Source: DYCT01 sp051875715 (GTDB lineage: Bacteria > Bacteroidota > Bacteroidia > Bacteroidales > Bacteroidaceae). From it: a DNA stretch of 24,620 nucleotides. Below the pieces are notes generated by a model. That model made no database searches. It saw only the letters and a list, made by a program, of their open reading frames with translations, and was not told the origin of the DNA. Shown piece by piece: positions 6,151 through 13,823 of this stretch. Both the position numbers and the translations under genes were made by a program. The stretch covers positions 1 to 24,620 of the forward strand of contig JBJEHD010000010.1 of the NCBI GenBank assembly GCA_051875715.1. The letters are read 5' to 3'. Numbering within the stretch: the first letter of the stretch is position 1; each line of letters begins with the position of its first letter.

Positions 6151-8253
6151 CTATCGTGCAGAAAGTGGTTGGATTCCGTTGCGTTTGAGCAGGGCGTCGA
6201 TGGAGGGTTTCCGGCCCCGGAAGCGCAAGTACAGTTGCATGGGGTGTTCCGTACCTCCTTTTTCCAGGATGTTTCGGCGGAACGACTCGGCCACTTTGCG
6301 GCTGATGACGCCTTTCTCCTGGAATAGCGAGAAGGCATCGGCGTCCAACACTTCCGCCCACTTGTAACTGTAGTAGCCGGCAGCATAGCCGCCCGAGAAG
6401 ATGTGCGAGAACTGGGTGCTCATGCACGTCTCTTCGACGGTGGGGAGCAACTGGGCGCTGGCCCATGCCTTTTGCTCGAATGCCTTGATGTCGCCTTCGT
6501 AGGGGCTCTGCAGCGTATACCACGCCATGTCGAGCAGCCCGAAGCTTACCTGGCGGATGCAGGCGTAGGCGGCGTGGTAGTTTGCCGCATCCACCAGTCG
6601 TTGGACGAGGGTGTCGGGGATGACTTCCCCGCTTTGGTAGTGACGGGCAAAGGTGCTGAGGAAGGCCTTCTGGGTGGCAAAGTTCTCCATCAGTTGCGAG
6701 GGAAGTTCCACAAAGTCGCGGTAGACGGAGGTCCCGCTCAGTTGGGAATAGGTGGTGTTGGCGAACATGCCGTGGAGCGAGTGGCCGAACTCGTGCAGGA
6801 AGGTGTTCACCTCGTCGAAGGTGAGCAGGGCGGGCTTGTCGCCGGTCGGTTTGTTGAAGTTCATCACGATGGTGATGTGCGGCCGGCTGTTTTCTCCGTT
6901 TTCTTTCCATTGGCCCTTGAATTCGGTCATCCATGCGCCGGAGCGTTTGCCGGCTCTCGGGTAGAAATCGGTGTAGAGCACGGCCAGGAAACTGCCGTCT
7001 GCATCGAACACGTCGAATGCTTTCACGTCGGGATGGTAGATGGGTATCTGCGGATTCTCTTTAAAGGTGATGCCGTAGAGCCGGGTGGCCAGGCCGAACA
7101 CGCCGTCGATGACCTGGTTGAGTTCGAAGTACGGGCGAAGCATCTCGTCGTTCAGGTTGTACTTCGTGTCTTTCAGTTTTTCCGAGTAGAACGACCAGTC
7201 CCATGGCATGAGGGTGAAATCATCTCCTTCGGTCTGGCGGGCGAACTGCTGGAGTTCGTCCACCTCTTTCAGGGCTGTGGGTTTGTAGGCGTCGAGCAAT
7301 TGCTCCAGCAGTTGGTAGACGGCCTGGCTGTTCTCGGCCATCGTCTCCTGCAGCGAGTAGGCGGCATGGCTCGGATAGCCGAGCAGGTTGGCTTTCTGCA
7401 GGGCCGTGTTGGCCAGTTGGCGAACTACCTCTGTGTTGTCGTATTCGTTGCCTTGCGCCGTTTTCGAGCCGTAGGCCAGGTAGAGCTGGCGGCGCAGTTC
7501 GCGGTTGGGGTTGTAGGTCATGAAGGCGCTGTAGCTGGGGGCGGAGAGGTCGAATCTCCATCCCTCTTTCCCTTTCTCCTTGGCCGATTGGCGTGCCGTT
7601 TCCAGGACGCTCTCGGGCATGCCTTCCACTTGTGCGGGGTCGGTAAGGACGAGTTCGTAGCTGTTGGTGGCCTTCAGCAGGTTCTGCTTGAACTGAAGCC
7701 CGAGTTTGGCCCGTTCTTGCGCGATGCGTCGGTAGGCTTCCTTGCCGGCTTCGTCCAGGTTGGCCCCGTTCCGGGCGAAGTTGCTATAGGTGTCTTCCAG
7801 CAACTTCTCTTCCTCGGCGGACAATGGCGTCTCGTTGCGGTGCTCGTAGACGTATTTGATGCGGGCGAACAGTTTCTCGTTCAGCAGGATGTCGTTGCCG
7901 TGGTCGGTGAGCATGGGGATGACCTGGTTGGCCACGGCTTCCAGTTCGTCGCTGGTCTCTGCGCTCAGCAGGTTGCCCAGGATGGTCTCCGTGCGGGCGA
8001 GCGTCCGTCCCGAACGTTCCAGTGCCTCGACGGTGTTTCGGAAGGTCGGTGTCTCGGGGTTGTTGCAGATGGCTTCGATTTCGGCTTTCTGCAGGCGGAT
8101 TCCTTCACGCAGGGCCGGCTCGTAATGCTCGGTTTTGATCAGATGGAAGGGGGCTGTGGCGTGCGGCGTTTCGAACGCTTCCAGCAAAGGGTTTTGGGCT
8201 GCAATAGTCATGGTGGTCAATACGCTTAAAAGGGTCAGTGCTGTTTTTTTCAT
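6151..8253 (-). CDS. M3 family metallopeptidase (Dcp/oligopeptidase type)
   Basis: This 700-residue zinc peptidase has an N-terminal signal peptide (about residues 1-19, cleavage near IAAQ), so it is probably periplasmic. The catalytic motif HEFGH lies at residues 487-491, with Glu488 as catalytic base, and the third zinc ligand Glu516 in FVELPSQ is 25 residues further on. The C-terminal substrate region has GGYAAGYYSYKWAEVLDADAFS. Length and motifs fit the peptidyl-dipeptidase Dcp / oligopeptidase A group, which degrade short peptides. It starts 30 bp after the Crp/Fnr gene stop and I see no -7 box between them, so cotranscription is likely. Confidence 0.95.
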   Translation of the reverse strand: MKKTALTLLSVLTTMTIAAQNPLLEAFETPHATAPFHLIKTEHYEPALREGIRLQKAEIEAICNNPETPTFRNTVEALERSGRTLARTETILGNLLSAETSDELEAVANQVIPMLTDHGNDILLNEKLFARIKYVYEHRNETPLSAEEEKLLEDTYSNFARNGANLDEAGKEAYRRIAQERAKLGLQFKQNLLKATNSYELVLTDPAQVEGMPESVLETARQSAKEKGKEGWRFDLSAPSYSAFMTYNPNRELRRQLYLAYGSKTAQGNEYDNTEVVRQLANTALQKANLLGYPSHAAYSLQETMAENSQAVYQLLEQLLDAYKPTALKEVDELQQFARQTEGDDFTLMPWDWSFYSEKLKDTKYNLNDEMLRPYFELNQVIDGVFGLATRLYGITFKENPQIPIYHPDVKAFDVFDADGSFLAVLYTDFYPRAGKRSGAWMTEFKGQWKENGENSRPHITIVMNFNKPTGDKPALLTFDEVNTFLHEFGHSLHGMFANTTYSQLSGTSVYRDFVELPSQLMENFATQKAFLSTFARHYQSGEVIPDTLVQRLVDAANYHAAYACIRQVSFGLLDMAWYTLQSPYEGDIKAFEQKAWASAQLLPTVEETCMSTQFSHIFSGGYAAGYYSYKWAEVLDADAFSLFQEKGVISRKVAESFRRNILEKGGTEHPMQLYLRFRGRKPSIDALLKRNGIQPLSAR

Positions 8254-8283
8254 ACGTGGTTTGGCTTTTTTTTGAAAGGTTTG

Positions 8284-8970
8284 CTAAGTCTGTTGTTGTA
8301 CATAAGTGACGAGATGGCTCATCTCGGGGATTTCTATTTCTTTTCGGCGCAACGCCACCAGGCCGTTGTCTTGCCAGTCGTTCAGCACGTGCGAGACGCT
8401 GAGGCGTGTGTCGTTCACAATCCAGGCCAGGTCTTCCATCTTGATGTGCATGAGTTTTCGCCCGGTGGGGTATTCGCAGTTGCAGAGGAAAAAGGACAGG
8501 ATTTGTTCCTCCGCCGAGTGCGAGACTCCTTGCAAAAGCCTGTCCCGGAAGGTCTGGGCCCGGTTGCTGAGTATGTTCAGATAGTTCAGTTGGAACACGT
8601 CGTACTTGCTGAGCACCGACAGAATGTAATTCTTGTCGACGTGGAGCAACTGGGCGTTGTCCTCGGCGCGATAGTTGGCCGTGTAGTGCGGACGCATCCC
8701 GAACAGCGAGTAGGGCTCTACGACGAAAGGCGCGTGGAAGAACTCGTTCCACGTGAACAATCCTTTCGGGTCTTTCCGCTCCGAGGCCAGTTCGCCCTTC
8801 AGCAGAAACACCAGTTGCCTGCACGCCTCCCCTTGCTGCGCTATCAGGGAGCCGTCCGGCTGCTTGACGAAGTGCAGTTTCACTTTTTCGATGATGTTCG
8901 TCAAGTCTTCCGTACAGAGTCCTTGAAACAGCGGGAGCTGCAATAAGGTGTCGTACATTGTTGTTTCCAT
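8284..8970 (-). CDS. Crp/Fnr family transcriptional regulator
   Basis: The regulator has 228 residues from the chosen start METTMYD. An N-terminal cyclic-nucleotide-binding-type beta barrel (about 10-120, LFQGLCTEDLTNIIEKVK...DGSLIAQQGEACRQLVFLLKGEL) is followed by a dimerisation helix and a Crp-type winged helix-turn-helix near the C-terminus (EDLAWIVNDTRLSVSHVLNDWQDNGLVALRRKEIEI). The N-terminal cysteine cluster of Fnr is absent, and the cAMP-binding signature is not convincing, so the ligand is unknown. A longer frame begins at 9018, but that codon overlaps the -7 box at 9016-9023, so 8970 is preferred. It is probably the first gene of the peptidase cluster. Confidence 0.92.
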   Translation of the reverse strand: METTMYDTLLQLPLFQGLCTEDLTNIIEKVKLHFVKQPDGSLIAQQGEACRQLVFLLKGELASERKDPKGLFTWNEFFHAPFVVEPYSLFGMRPHYTANYRAEDNAQLLHVDKNYILSVLSKYDVFQLNYLNILSNRAQTFRDRLLQGVSHSAEEQILSFFLCNCEYPTGRKLMHIKMEDLAWIVNDTRLSVSHVLNDWQDNGLVALRRKEIEIPEMSHLVTYVQQQT

Positions 8971-9015
8971 ACTCGATAATTTTCTTGCTATGCGTGGGAT
9001 GCACGCTTTTCGGGT

Positions 9016-9023
9016 CAAAAGTA
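9016..9023 (-). promoter_or_regulatory. -7 box for the Crp/Fnr gene cluster
   Basis: The minus strand reads TACTTTTG, matching TAnnTTTG, 45 bp before the chosen ATG. Transcription would start near 9009, which rules against the upstream start at 9018. No good -33 TTTG is seen. A small inverted repeat TCTCC-T-GGAGA lies at 9046-9056, about where -33 contacts would be. Confidence 0.5.
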
Positions 9024-9135
9024 GGTATAAATTAGCGATTAAGCGTCTCCTGGAGAACTAAAAAATCCAAATAAGCGGGGAATCGCGTCTTTTCGTGCGC
9101 AAGGGCATGGGTTTGCTCACGCACGCTCCCGGTTT

Positions 9136-9223
9136 TGTGCGAGTACTCGCATGGGCTTGCGTGAGTACTCATAGGGGCGTGTGCGAGTACTCATCGGGAC
9201 TTGTGTGAGTACTCGTGCATCGG
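9136..9223. repeat. Four tandem 22-bp repeats, each with a GAGTACTC palindrome
   Basis: Four contiguous 22-bp units (9136-9157, 9158-9179, 9180-9201, 9202-9223) each carry the palindrome GAGTACTC at the same offset (9141-9148, 9163-9170, 9185-9192, 9207-9214). Unit 1 extends to a perfect 14-bp palindrome TGCGAGTACTCGCA and unit 2 to TGAGTACTCA. The sequence between cores is GC-rich and diverged. A 22-bp period is about two helical turns, so all cores face one side of the DNA. The array ends 25 bp before a promoter-like -7 box. It lies in the 418-bp gap between the divergent Crp/Fnr and marC genes. There are no spacers, so it is not a CRISPR. Confidence 0.9.
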
Positions 9224-9248
9224 CCGGGGGCAATGTGTACCCTTGTCA

Positions 9249-9256
9249 TACTTTTG
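9249..9256 (+). promoter_or_regulatory. -7 box downstream of the palindrome array
   Basis: TACTTTTG matches the -7 consensus and lies 25 bp after the last 22-bp repeat. No good TTTG is present at -33 (around 9226-9229 the sequence is GC-rich), which would be expected of a promoter needing an activator. The start point would be near 9263. Confidence 0.45.
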
Positions 9257-9274
9257 CGGAAAAATCATAGAAAT

Positions 9275-9427
9275 ATGGACAACGATAGAGGTCAAGGCTT
9301 GATAAGCAAATCGTGTCTGCCCGGATGTGATGAGGGGAGGAGTTGTGACGAAATGAAAGAATTTCCGGTCGAAGATGTACGTTTTATGGGTGCTTTTCCT
9401 ATCTTTGCGGCTGAAAATCTAAAATAA
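9275..9427 (+). CDS. Possible 50-residue leader ORF upstream of marC
   Basis: An ATG at 9275, about 12 nt after the predicted transcript start from the 9249-9256 box, opens 50 codons ending 9 bp before marC. The peptide (starting MDNDRGQGLISK) has four cysteines, no membrane segment, and resembles nothing I recognise. Its 3' end contains a second -7 box (9400-9407), which argues that the region is a leader or promoter rather than a real gene. Listed because the placement is gene-like. It may well be chance. Confidence 0.18.
   Translation: MDNDRGQGLISKSCLPGCDEGRSCDEMKEFPVEDVRFMGAFPIFAAENLK
9400..9407 (+). promoter_or_regulatory. -7 box proximal to marC
   Basis: TATCTTTG, the commonest form of the Bacteroidetes -7 element, ends 29 bp before the marC ATG. 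The -33 element is weak. Together with the box at 9249-9256 it suggests two promoters for marC. Confidence 0.55.
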
Positions 9428-9436
9428 AGCAGCCGT

Positions 9437-10051
9437 ATGTTAGCCTCCTTCTTCACTGCATTCAATTTCCAGGAACTGATTAGTGCGTTCATCGTCTTGT
9501 TTGCTGTCATCGACATCATTGGCGCCATCCCCATCATTCTGAACTTGAAACAGAACGGGCGTCAGGTCAATGCGACGAAGGCAACGCTCATCTCTTTTTC
9601 CTTGTTGCTGGCCTTCTTCTTTGCCGGGGACGTCATCTTGCGCCTTTTCCAGGTGGACATTGCCTCGTTTGCCATCGCTGGTGCTTTTGTCATCTTTCTG
9701 ATGTCGTTGGAGATGATTCTGGACATCGAAATCTTCAAGAACACCGGCCCCATCAAGGAGGCGACACTGGTGCCTTTGGTGTTCCCGCTTCTGGCCGGTG
9801 CCGGCGCGTTCACCACCTTGCTGTCGCTTCGTGCGGAATATGCCTCGGTCAACATCATCATCGCCCTGGTGCTGAACATGGTGTGGGTGTACGTGGTGCT
9901 GAAACTGACGGGCCGCGTCGAGCGTCTGTTGGGGAAGGGCGGCATCTACGTCATTCGCAAGTTTTTCGGCATCATCTTGCTGGCCATTTCGGCCCGTCTG
10001 TTCACGGCCAATCTGTCGTTGCTGATAGAGCAGCTCAAGGGAGTCAATTGA
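9437..10051 (+). CDS. MarC family integral membrane protein
   Basis: The 204-residue protein is almost wholly hydrophobic, with about six membrane segments. The family patterns are clear: FAVIDIIGAIPIILNL near the N-terminus, the central FPLLAGAGAFTTLLSL loop, and C-terminal GIYVIRKFFGIILLAISARL. MarC proteins are inner-membrane proteins of uncertain function. The name comes from the mar locus, but a role in drug resistance is not supported for the family, and amino-acid transport has been suggested for some members. It is monocistronic here, divergent from the Crp/Fnr gene and convergent with tonB after an 18-bp gap without a terminator-like hairpin. Confidence 0.93.
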   Translation: MLASFFTAFNFQELISAFIVLFAVIDIIGAIPIILNLKQNGRQVNATKATLISFSLLLAFFFAGDVILRLFQVDIASFAIAGAFVIFLMSLEMILDIEIFKNTGPIKEATLVPLVFPLLAGAGAFTTLLSLRAEYASVNIIIALVLNMVWVYVVLKLTGRVERLLGKGGIYVIRKFFGIILLAISARLFTANLSLLIEQLKGVN

Positions 10052-10069
10052 GGACGCCCGGCGGCGTGG

Positions 10070-10870
10070 TCAGCGCAGTTTGAAGTAGTAGGTGATGGTG
10101 CCGGTCTGGTTGTCCACGCCGTTGATGCTGTTGAAGCGTGCCTGTTTGGCGGCTTCCTCGGCGGCACGTCGAAGGGTGGTGTTGACCGTGTTCGTCCGCT
10201 TGTTGATGCTGGTGCCGACGACGCGTCCCGAGGGGTCGACCGTGATGGTGACGACTACGCGCCCTTCTTCTTGCACGTTGTAGGCCGGACGGGGCAGTCC
10301 GCCTTCGCCCAGCGAGCGGCCGTTCAGGTCGAAGGTGCCGTATCCGCCTACGCCGGTGGTCTTCCCGGTGTCGGAGTTGCCGTCGGGGCTTCCTGCTACG
10401 CCTTTTCCCGATGTGGTCCCGCTGCTGCCCATTTGCGAACCCTTGCCGAATGCACCGGCCATGAGTTGCGAGGCCCGTTCGGCGGCCGCTTTTTCGGCTT
10501 CGGCTCTTTTCTCGGCTTCGGTCTTCTCCCGTGGCTTGGCCGTCTCTTCTTTCTTGGGCTTTGCTTCCGGCTTCTTCTTTTCGGGGATGGCCACCGTCTG
10601 TTCTTCCGTCTGGGTCAGCAAGGGCGGCTCGTCCACTTCCACCTGAGGGGTGGGAGGGACTTCGGGAATCGGCTGGATGTCCACTTCGGTGAGTCCGTCG
10701 GGCATGGACGTTCCTTCGGCCAGGTCGGTGTTGCCCAGCACGACAGGCACGCCTCCCTCCTCTTGCTGGAGCGGCCGGTTTATGCCGACCAGGTATAGCA
10801 AAACCAGCAGCAGAGCGTGCATGACAATTGTCCCGGCCATTCCGGCCATCTGTCGTTTATCTCTTTTCAC
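10070..10870 (-). CDS. TonB family energy-transducing protein
   Basis: This 266-residue protein has a short cytoplasmic N-terminus, one membrane anchor (about residues 8-26), then a proline-rich periplasmic stretch (IQPIPEVPPTPQVEVDEPP). A Lys/Glu/Ala-rich helical region (about 95-140) resembles TolA, followed by a Gly/Ser-rich linker and a C-terminal TonB-like domain (about 195-266, with RPAYNVQEEGRVVVTITVDPSGRVVGTSINKRT). It should transfer proton-motive force from its ExbB/ExbD partners, encoded immediately upstream, to the outer membrane. TolA is an alternative because of the helical region, but no TolB or Pal gene is nearby. The gap to exbD is 18 bp. Confidence 0.9.
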   Translation of the reverse strand: MKRDKRQMAGMAGTIVMHALLLVLLYLVGINRPLQQEEGGVPVVLGNTDLAEGTSMPDGLTEVDIQPIPEVPPTPQVEVDEPPLLTQTEEQTVAIPEKKKPEAKPKKEETAKPREKTEAEKRAEAEKAAAERASQLMAGAFGKGSQMGSSGTTSGKGVAGSPDGNSDTGKTTGVGGYGTFDLNGRSLGEGGLPRPAYNVQEEGRVVVTITVDPSGRVVGTSINKRTNTVNTTLRRAAEEAAKQARFNSINGVDNQTGTITYYFKLR

Positions 10871-10888
10871 GGTTCTCTCTTTCCTTGT

Positions 10889-11305
10889 TTAACGGTTCTC
10901 TGGGGGCCGGGTGGCCAAGACCATCTTGAAGTGGTTTTCGTTGGCGATGTTCAGCACACGGACGATTTCGCGGTAGGGGACGCTCTCGTCGGCATAGAGG
11001 GCTACGTACATCTCCGGCTCGCGTGCGGCGCATTCGCGCAGAAAGCCGGTGAGCTCCTCCAGGGCTATCGGCATCTCCGCCTCATTGCCGAAGGCGGCGT
11101 AGAAGTTCAGTTCCTTGTCGATGATGACCCGTGCCAGCGGCTTGGCCGATGTCTGCTGTTTGCCCTGAGGCAGCAGCACTTTGATGGCGTTGGGCGAAAC
11201 AACGGTGGATGTAATCATGAAGAATATCAGCAGCAAGAAGATGATATCCGTCATGGATGCCATGCTGAAGTTGGGCGATATTTTCGTTCTTCGTTTTAAA
11301 GCCAT
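10889..11305 (-). CDS. ExbD/TolR biopolymer transport protein
   Basis: This 138-residue protein has a cytoplasmic N-terminus, one membrane helix (about 14-36, SMASMTDIIFLLLIFFMITSTVV) and a periplasmic domain. Asp20 in MTDIIFLLLIFF is the conserved membrane aspartate needed for proton use in ExbD and TolR. It forms the inner-membrane motor with the ExbB homologue 14 bp upstream and drives the TonB homologue downstream. ExbD and TolR cannot be told apart by sequence alone, but pairing with a TonB-type protein favours ExbD. Confidence 0.94.
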   Translation of the reverse strand: MALKRRTKISPNFSMASMTDIIFLLLIFFMITSTVVSPNAIKVLLPQGKQQTSAKPLARVIIDKELNFYAAFGNEAEMPIALEELTGFLRECAAREPEMYVALYADESVPYREIVRVLNIANENHFKMVLATRPPENR

Positions 11306-11319
11306 GGTTCAAGGTGTCT

Positions 11320-12036
11320 TTATTGCTTTTCGGTTTCACCGATGAGGTCGAGGAAGGCGATGCTTTTGGCTTCCATCTTGTTGACGATTCCGTCCACCAG
11401 CGATACCAGGTAGTTGTAGGCAAACAAGGCGATGATGCCTACGATAAGTCCGCCCACCGTGGTGATCATGGCTTCGTAGATGCCTCCTGACAGCAAGGTG
11501 ATGTCGATGTTGTTTCCGGCATTGGCCATTTCCCAGAAAGCCTGTACCATGCCGGTGACGGTGCCGAGGAAACCGATCATCGGGGCTCCTCCGGCGATGG
11601 TTGCCATGAAAGGCAGTCCCTTCTCCAGGTTGGAGACTTCCAGGTTTCCTACGTTCTCGATGGCGGCCTGTACGTCGCGTGTGGGGCGTCCCATGCGGGA
11701 AATGCCTTTCTCAATCATCCGTGCAGCCGGCGTGTCGGTCATCTGGCAATAGTTGATGGCCGATTTGATTTCGCCGTCGGCGATGTAGTCTTTGATGCGG
11801 TCCATGAAGCGCGGGTCTTCGCGTTTGGCTTTGCGGAGCACATAGAGCCGCTCGAAGAAGATATAGAAGCAAATCACTGAGAGCAGGGCCAGCACCAACA
11901 TAATCCATCCGCCTTTCAAGGCCATGTCCAGCATGTTGATGCCATTCTCGGTCGATACAGGGGTTAATACGGGATTGCTCGCCAGCGTATCGCCCGCCGG
12001 CGAGGCGATTTGTGCCAAAATCAGTAATAGGTTCAT
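11320..12036 (-). CDS. ExbB/TolQ/MotA-type proton channel protein
   Basis: This 238-residue protein has three membrane segments: about 43-62 (WIMLVLALLSVICFYIFFER), about 143-168, and about 183-212. The long cytoplasmic loop between the first two is typical, and GFLGTVTGMVQAF plus TTVGGLIVGIIALFAYNYL are the family signatures. The N-terminal 35 residues look like an extra hydrophobic, signal-like extension. The start codon overlaps the pdxJ stop as ATGA, so translation of the motor is coupled to a vitamin B6 gene. It works with the ExbD and TonB homologues that follow. Confidence 0.94.
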   Translation of the reverse strand: MNLLLILAQIASPAGDTLASNPVLTPVSTENGINMLDMALKGGWIMLVLALLSVICFYIFFERLYVLRKAKREDPRFMDRIKDYIADGEIKSAINYCQMTDTPAARMIEKGISRMGRPTRDVQAAIENVGNLEVSNLEKGLPFMATIAGGAPMIGFLGTVTGMVQAFWEMANAGNNIDITLLSGGIYEAMITTVGGLIVGIIALFAYNYLVSLVDGIVNKMEAKSIAFLDLIGETEKQ

Positions 12037-12749
12037 GAGTGCAGTTGTTTTTTGTATTCCTCGATTGTTTTTTGCAGTCCCAGATAGAGTGCGTCGCTGA
12101 TGAGCGCGTGGCCGATGGAGACTTCGTCCAGCCAGGGGATGTGTTGGTGCAGGTAGGCCAGGTTCTTCAGGCTCAGGTCGTGTCCGGCGTTCAGGCCCAG
12201 CCCCAGGCTGCGTGCCGCTTTGGCGGCTTCGACGAACGGTTCGACGGCCTTTTCCCGGTTTTGCTCGTACATGGCGGCGTAAGGCTCGGTGTACAACTCG
12301 ACGCGGTCGGCTCCGGCTTTGGCGGCATATTCAATCATGTCGGCATCGGCTGCCACGAAGATGGACGTGCGGATGCCGGCTTTGTTGAACTCGTTCAGCA
12401 CCTCGGTCAGGAAGGAGAGGTGCTTGCGCGTGTCCCATCCGGCGTTGCTGGTCAGCTGGTCGGGCGCATCCGGCACCAGAGTCACCTGGTGGGGCTTGAC
12501 TTTCAGTACCAGGTCGATGAATTCGGGCGTGGGATTTCCTTCGATGTTGAACTCCGTCCGCAGCAACGGACGCAGTTTGTACACGTCGGAGCGACGGATG
12601 TGGCGTTCGTCCGGACGGGGATGTACGGTGATGCCATCCGCCCCGAACGCTTCGCAGTCGAGGGCAACTTGGACTACGTCGGGCGTATCGCCGCCTCGCG
12701 CGTTGCGCAAGGTGGCCACTTTGTTTATGTTTACGCTTAATTGGGTCAT
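12033..12749 (-). CDS. pdxJ: Pyridoxine 5'-phosphate synthase
   Basis: The 238-residue cytoplasmic TIM-barrel enzyme condenses 1-deoxyxylulose 5-phosphate with 3-amino-2-oxopropyl phosphate to give pyridoxine 5'-phosphate. Typical segments are LSVNINKVATLRNARGG at the N-terminus, DGITVHPRPDERHI, FNIEGNPTPEF, VTLVPD, DRVELYTEPYA, GLGLNAGHDLSL and DEVSIGHALISDAL. The frame is open to a GTG at 12803, but homology begins at MTQLSVNINK, so 12749 is chosen. It is the first gene of the exbB-exbD-tonB transcript, with a 4-bp overlap to exbB. Confidence 0.97.
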   Translation of the reverse strand: MTQLSVNINKVATLRNARGGDTPDVVQVALDCEAFGADGITVHPRPDERHIRRSDVYKLRPLLRTEFNIEGNPTPEFIDLVLKVKPHQVTLVPDAPDQLTSNAGWDTRKHLSFLTEVLNEFNKAGIRTSIFVAADADMIEYAAKAGADRVELYTEPYAAMYEQNREKAVEPFVEAAKAARSLGLGLNAGHDLSLKNLAYLHQHIPWLDEVSIGHALISDALYLGLQKTIEEYKKQLHS

Positions 12750-12835
12750 GTTGGTTATCTTTTTTATCGGGACTTTCTTTGCTTGCACGAAAAAAAGTCC
12801 CACATTTGCATTCTTATCATGTTACCAATGAGCCG

Positions 12836-12843
12836 CAAAAGTA
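12836..12843 (-). promoter_or_regulatory. -7 box for pdxJ-exbB-exbD-tonB
   Basis: The minus strand reads TACTTTTG, matching TAnnTTTG, about 87 bp before the pdxJ ATG. No TTTG is seen at the proper -33 distance. It lies in the divergent pdxJ/nadK intergenic region. Confidence 0.45.
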
Positions 12844-12916
12844 ATAGTTATTATGCAAAGAGACCACGATTGCGGAAAAAGATTCAAGAAAATTAAAGGT
12901 TAAAGCAGAGATTGCC

Positions 12917-13789
12917 ATGAGATTTGCCTTGTTTGGAAATACCTATCAGACCAAGAAATCGGTCTATGCACAGTCGTTGCTCTCTTTGTTGGAGAAAAAT
13001 CACGACGAAGTGCTGGTCAGCCGTGACTATTACGATTTCCTGACGCGCGAGCAGGGACTTTCGGTTCGTGCCGACGGCGTGTTCGACGAGTGGGATGTCG
13101 AGGCCGACATGGTCATCAGCATCGGCGGCGACGGTACTTTCCTGAAGGCGGCCAGTCGGGTGGGCGACAGGGGCATCCCCATCTTGGGCGTCAATACGGG
13201 ACGGCTGGGCTTCTTGGCCGATGTGTCGCCTGGAGAGATGGAGGCCACGTTCGCCGAAATCCATGCGGGACGTTTCGCGGTGGAAGACCGGAGTGTGCTC
13301 CAACTCATGTGCGAAGGGCAAATCCTGCGCGGATATCCGTATGCGCTGAACGACATCGCGGTGCTCAAGCGCGACAGTTCGTCGATGATTAGCATCCATG
13401 CGTCCATCAATGGGGCCTATCTGACCACTTACCAGGCCGACGGTCTGGTCGTGGCCACCCCGACGGGCTCCACGGCCTACTCCTTGAGCGTGGGCGGGCC
13501 GGTCATCGTCCCTCACTCCAATACCATCGCCATTACGCCGGTTGCCCCTCACAGCCTGAACGTGCGCCCCATGGTGATTCGCGACGATTGGACGGTGACG
13601 CTTCAGGTGGAGAGCCGCAGCCACAACTTCCTCGTCGCCGTCGACGGGCGGAGCGAATCGTGCCGGGAAGGAACCGTGCTGACTTTGTGCAAGGCACCGT
13701 ATGCCACCAAGGTGGTGAAGCGGTGCAACCATGTTTTTTTCGATACACTGCGCACGAAGATGATGTGGGGGGCCGATACCCGCCTGTGA
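12917..13789 (+). CDS. nadK: NAD kinase
   Basis: This 290-residue enzyme phosphorylates NAD to NADP. The ATP/NAD-kinase motif GGDGTFLKAA begins at residue 70. It is followed by GVNTGRLGFLADV, the ALNDIAVLKRD segment corresponding to the conserved NE/D motif, and the glycine-rich ADGLVVATPTGSTAYSLSVGGPVI. Length is normal. No clean -7 box lies just upstream, although TTTCTTTG at 12774-12781 (one mismatch) is a candidate that would place the promoter over the 5' end of the divergent pdxJ transcript. The MATE gene follows after 34 bp, suggesting cotranscription. Confidence 0.96.
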   Translation: MRFALFGNTYQTKKSVYAQSLLSLLEKNHDEVLVSRDYYDFLTREQGLSVRADGVFDEWDVEADMVISIGGDGTFLKAASRVGDRGIPILGVNTGRLGFLADVSPGEMEATFAEIHAGRFAVEDRSVLQLMCEGQILRGYPYALNDIAVLKRDSSSMISIHASINGAYLTTYQADGLVVATPTGSTAYSLSVGGPVIVPHSNTIAITPVAPHSLNVRPMVIRDDWTVTLQVESRSHNFLVAVDGRSESCREGTVLTLCKAPYATKVVKRCNHVFFDTLRTKMMWGADTRL

Positions 13790-13823
13790 CGGTCGGCTTT
13801 GAAACCAGTCTGAAACTTTTTTG

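Noticed and set aside
6403..8229. A 608-codon plus-strand open frame opposite the M3 peptidase
   Set aside because: It is a mirror of the peptidase codons, with a Val/Gly/Phe-rich translation without motifs and no promoter or conserved start.
8971..9018. Longer N-terminus for the Crp/Fnr regulator (start at 9018)
   Set aside because: The start codon would lie within the -7 box at 9016-9023, before the predicted transcript start.
9136..9223. CRISPR array
   Set aside because: Units are contiguous 22-mers without unique spacers, only four copies exist, and there are no cas genes.
12750..12803. GTG start extending PdxJ by 18 residues
   Set aside because: The extra residues are not part of the PdxJ family start (LSVNINKVATLRNARGG is the conserved N-terminus).
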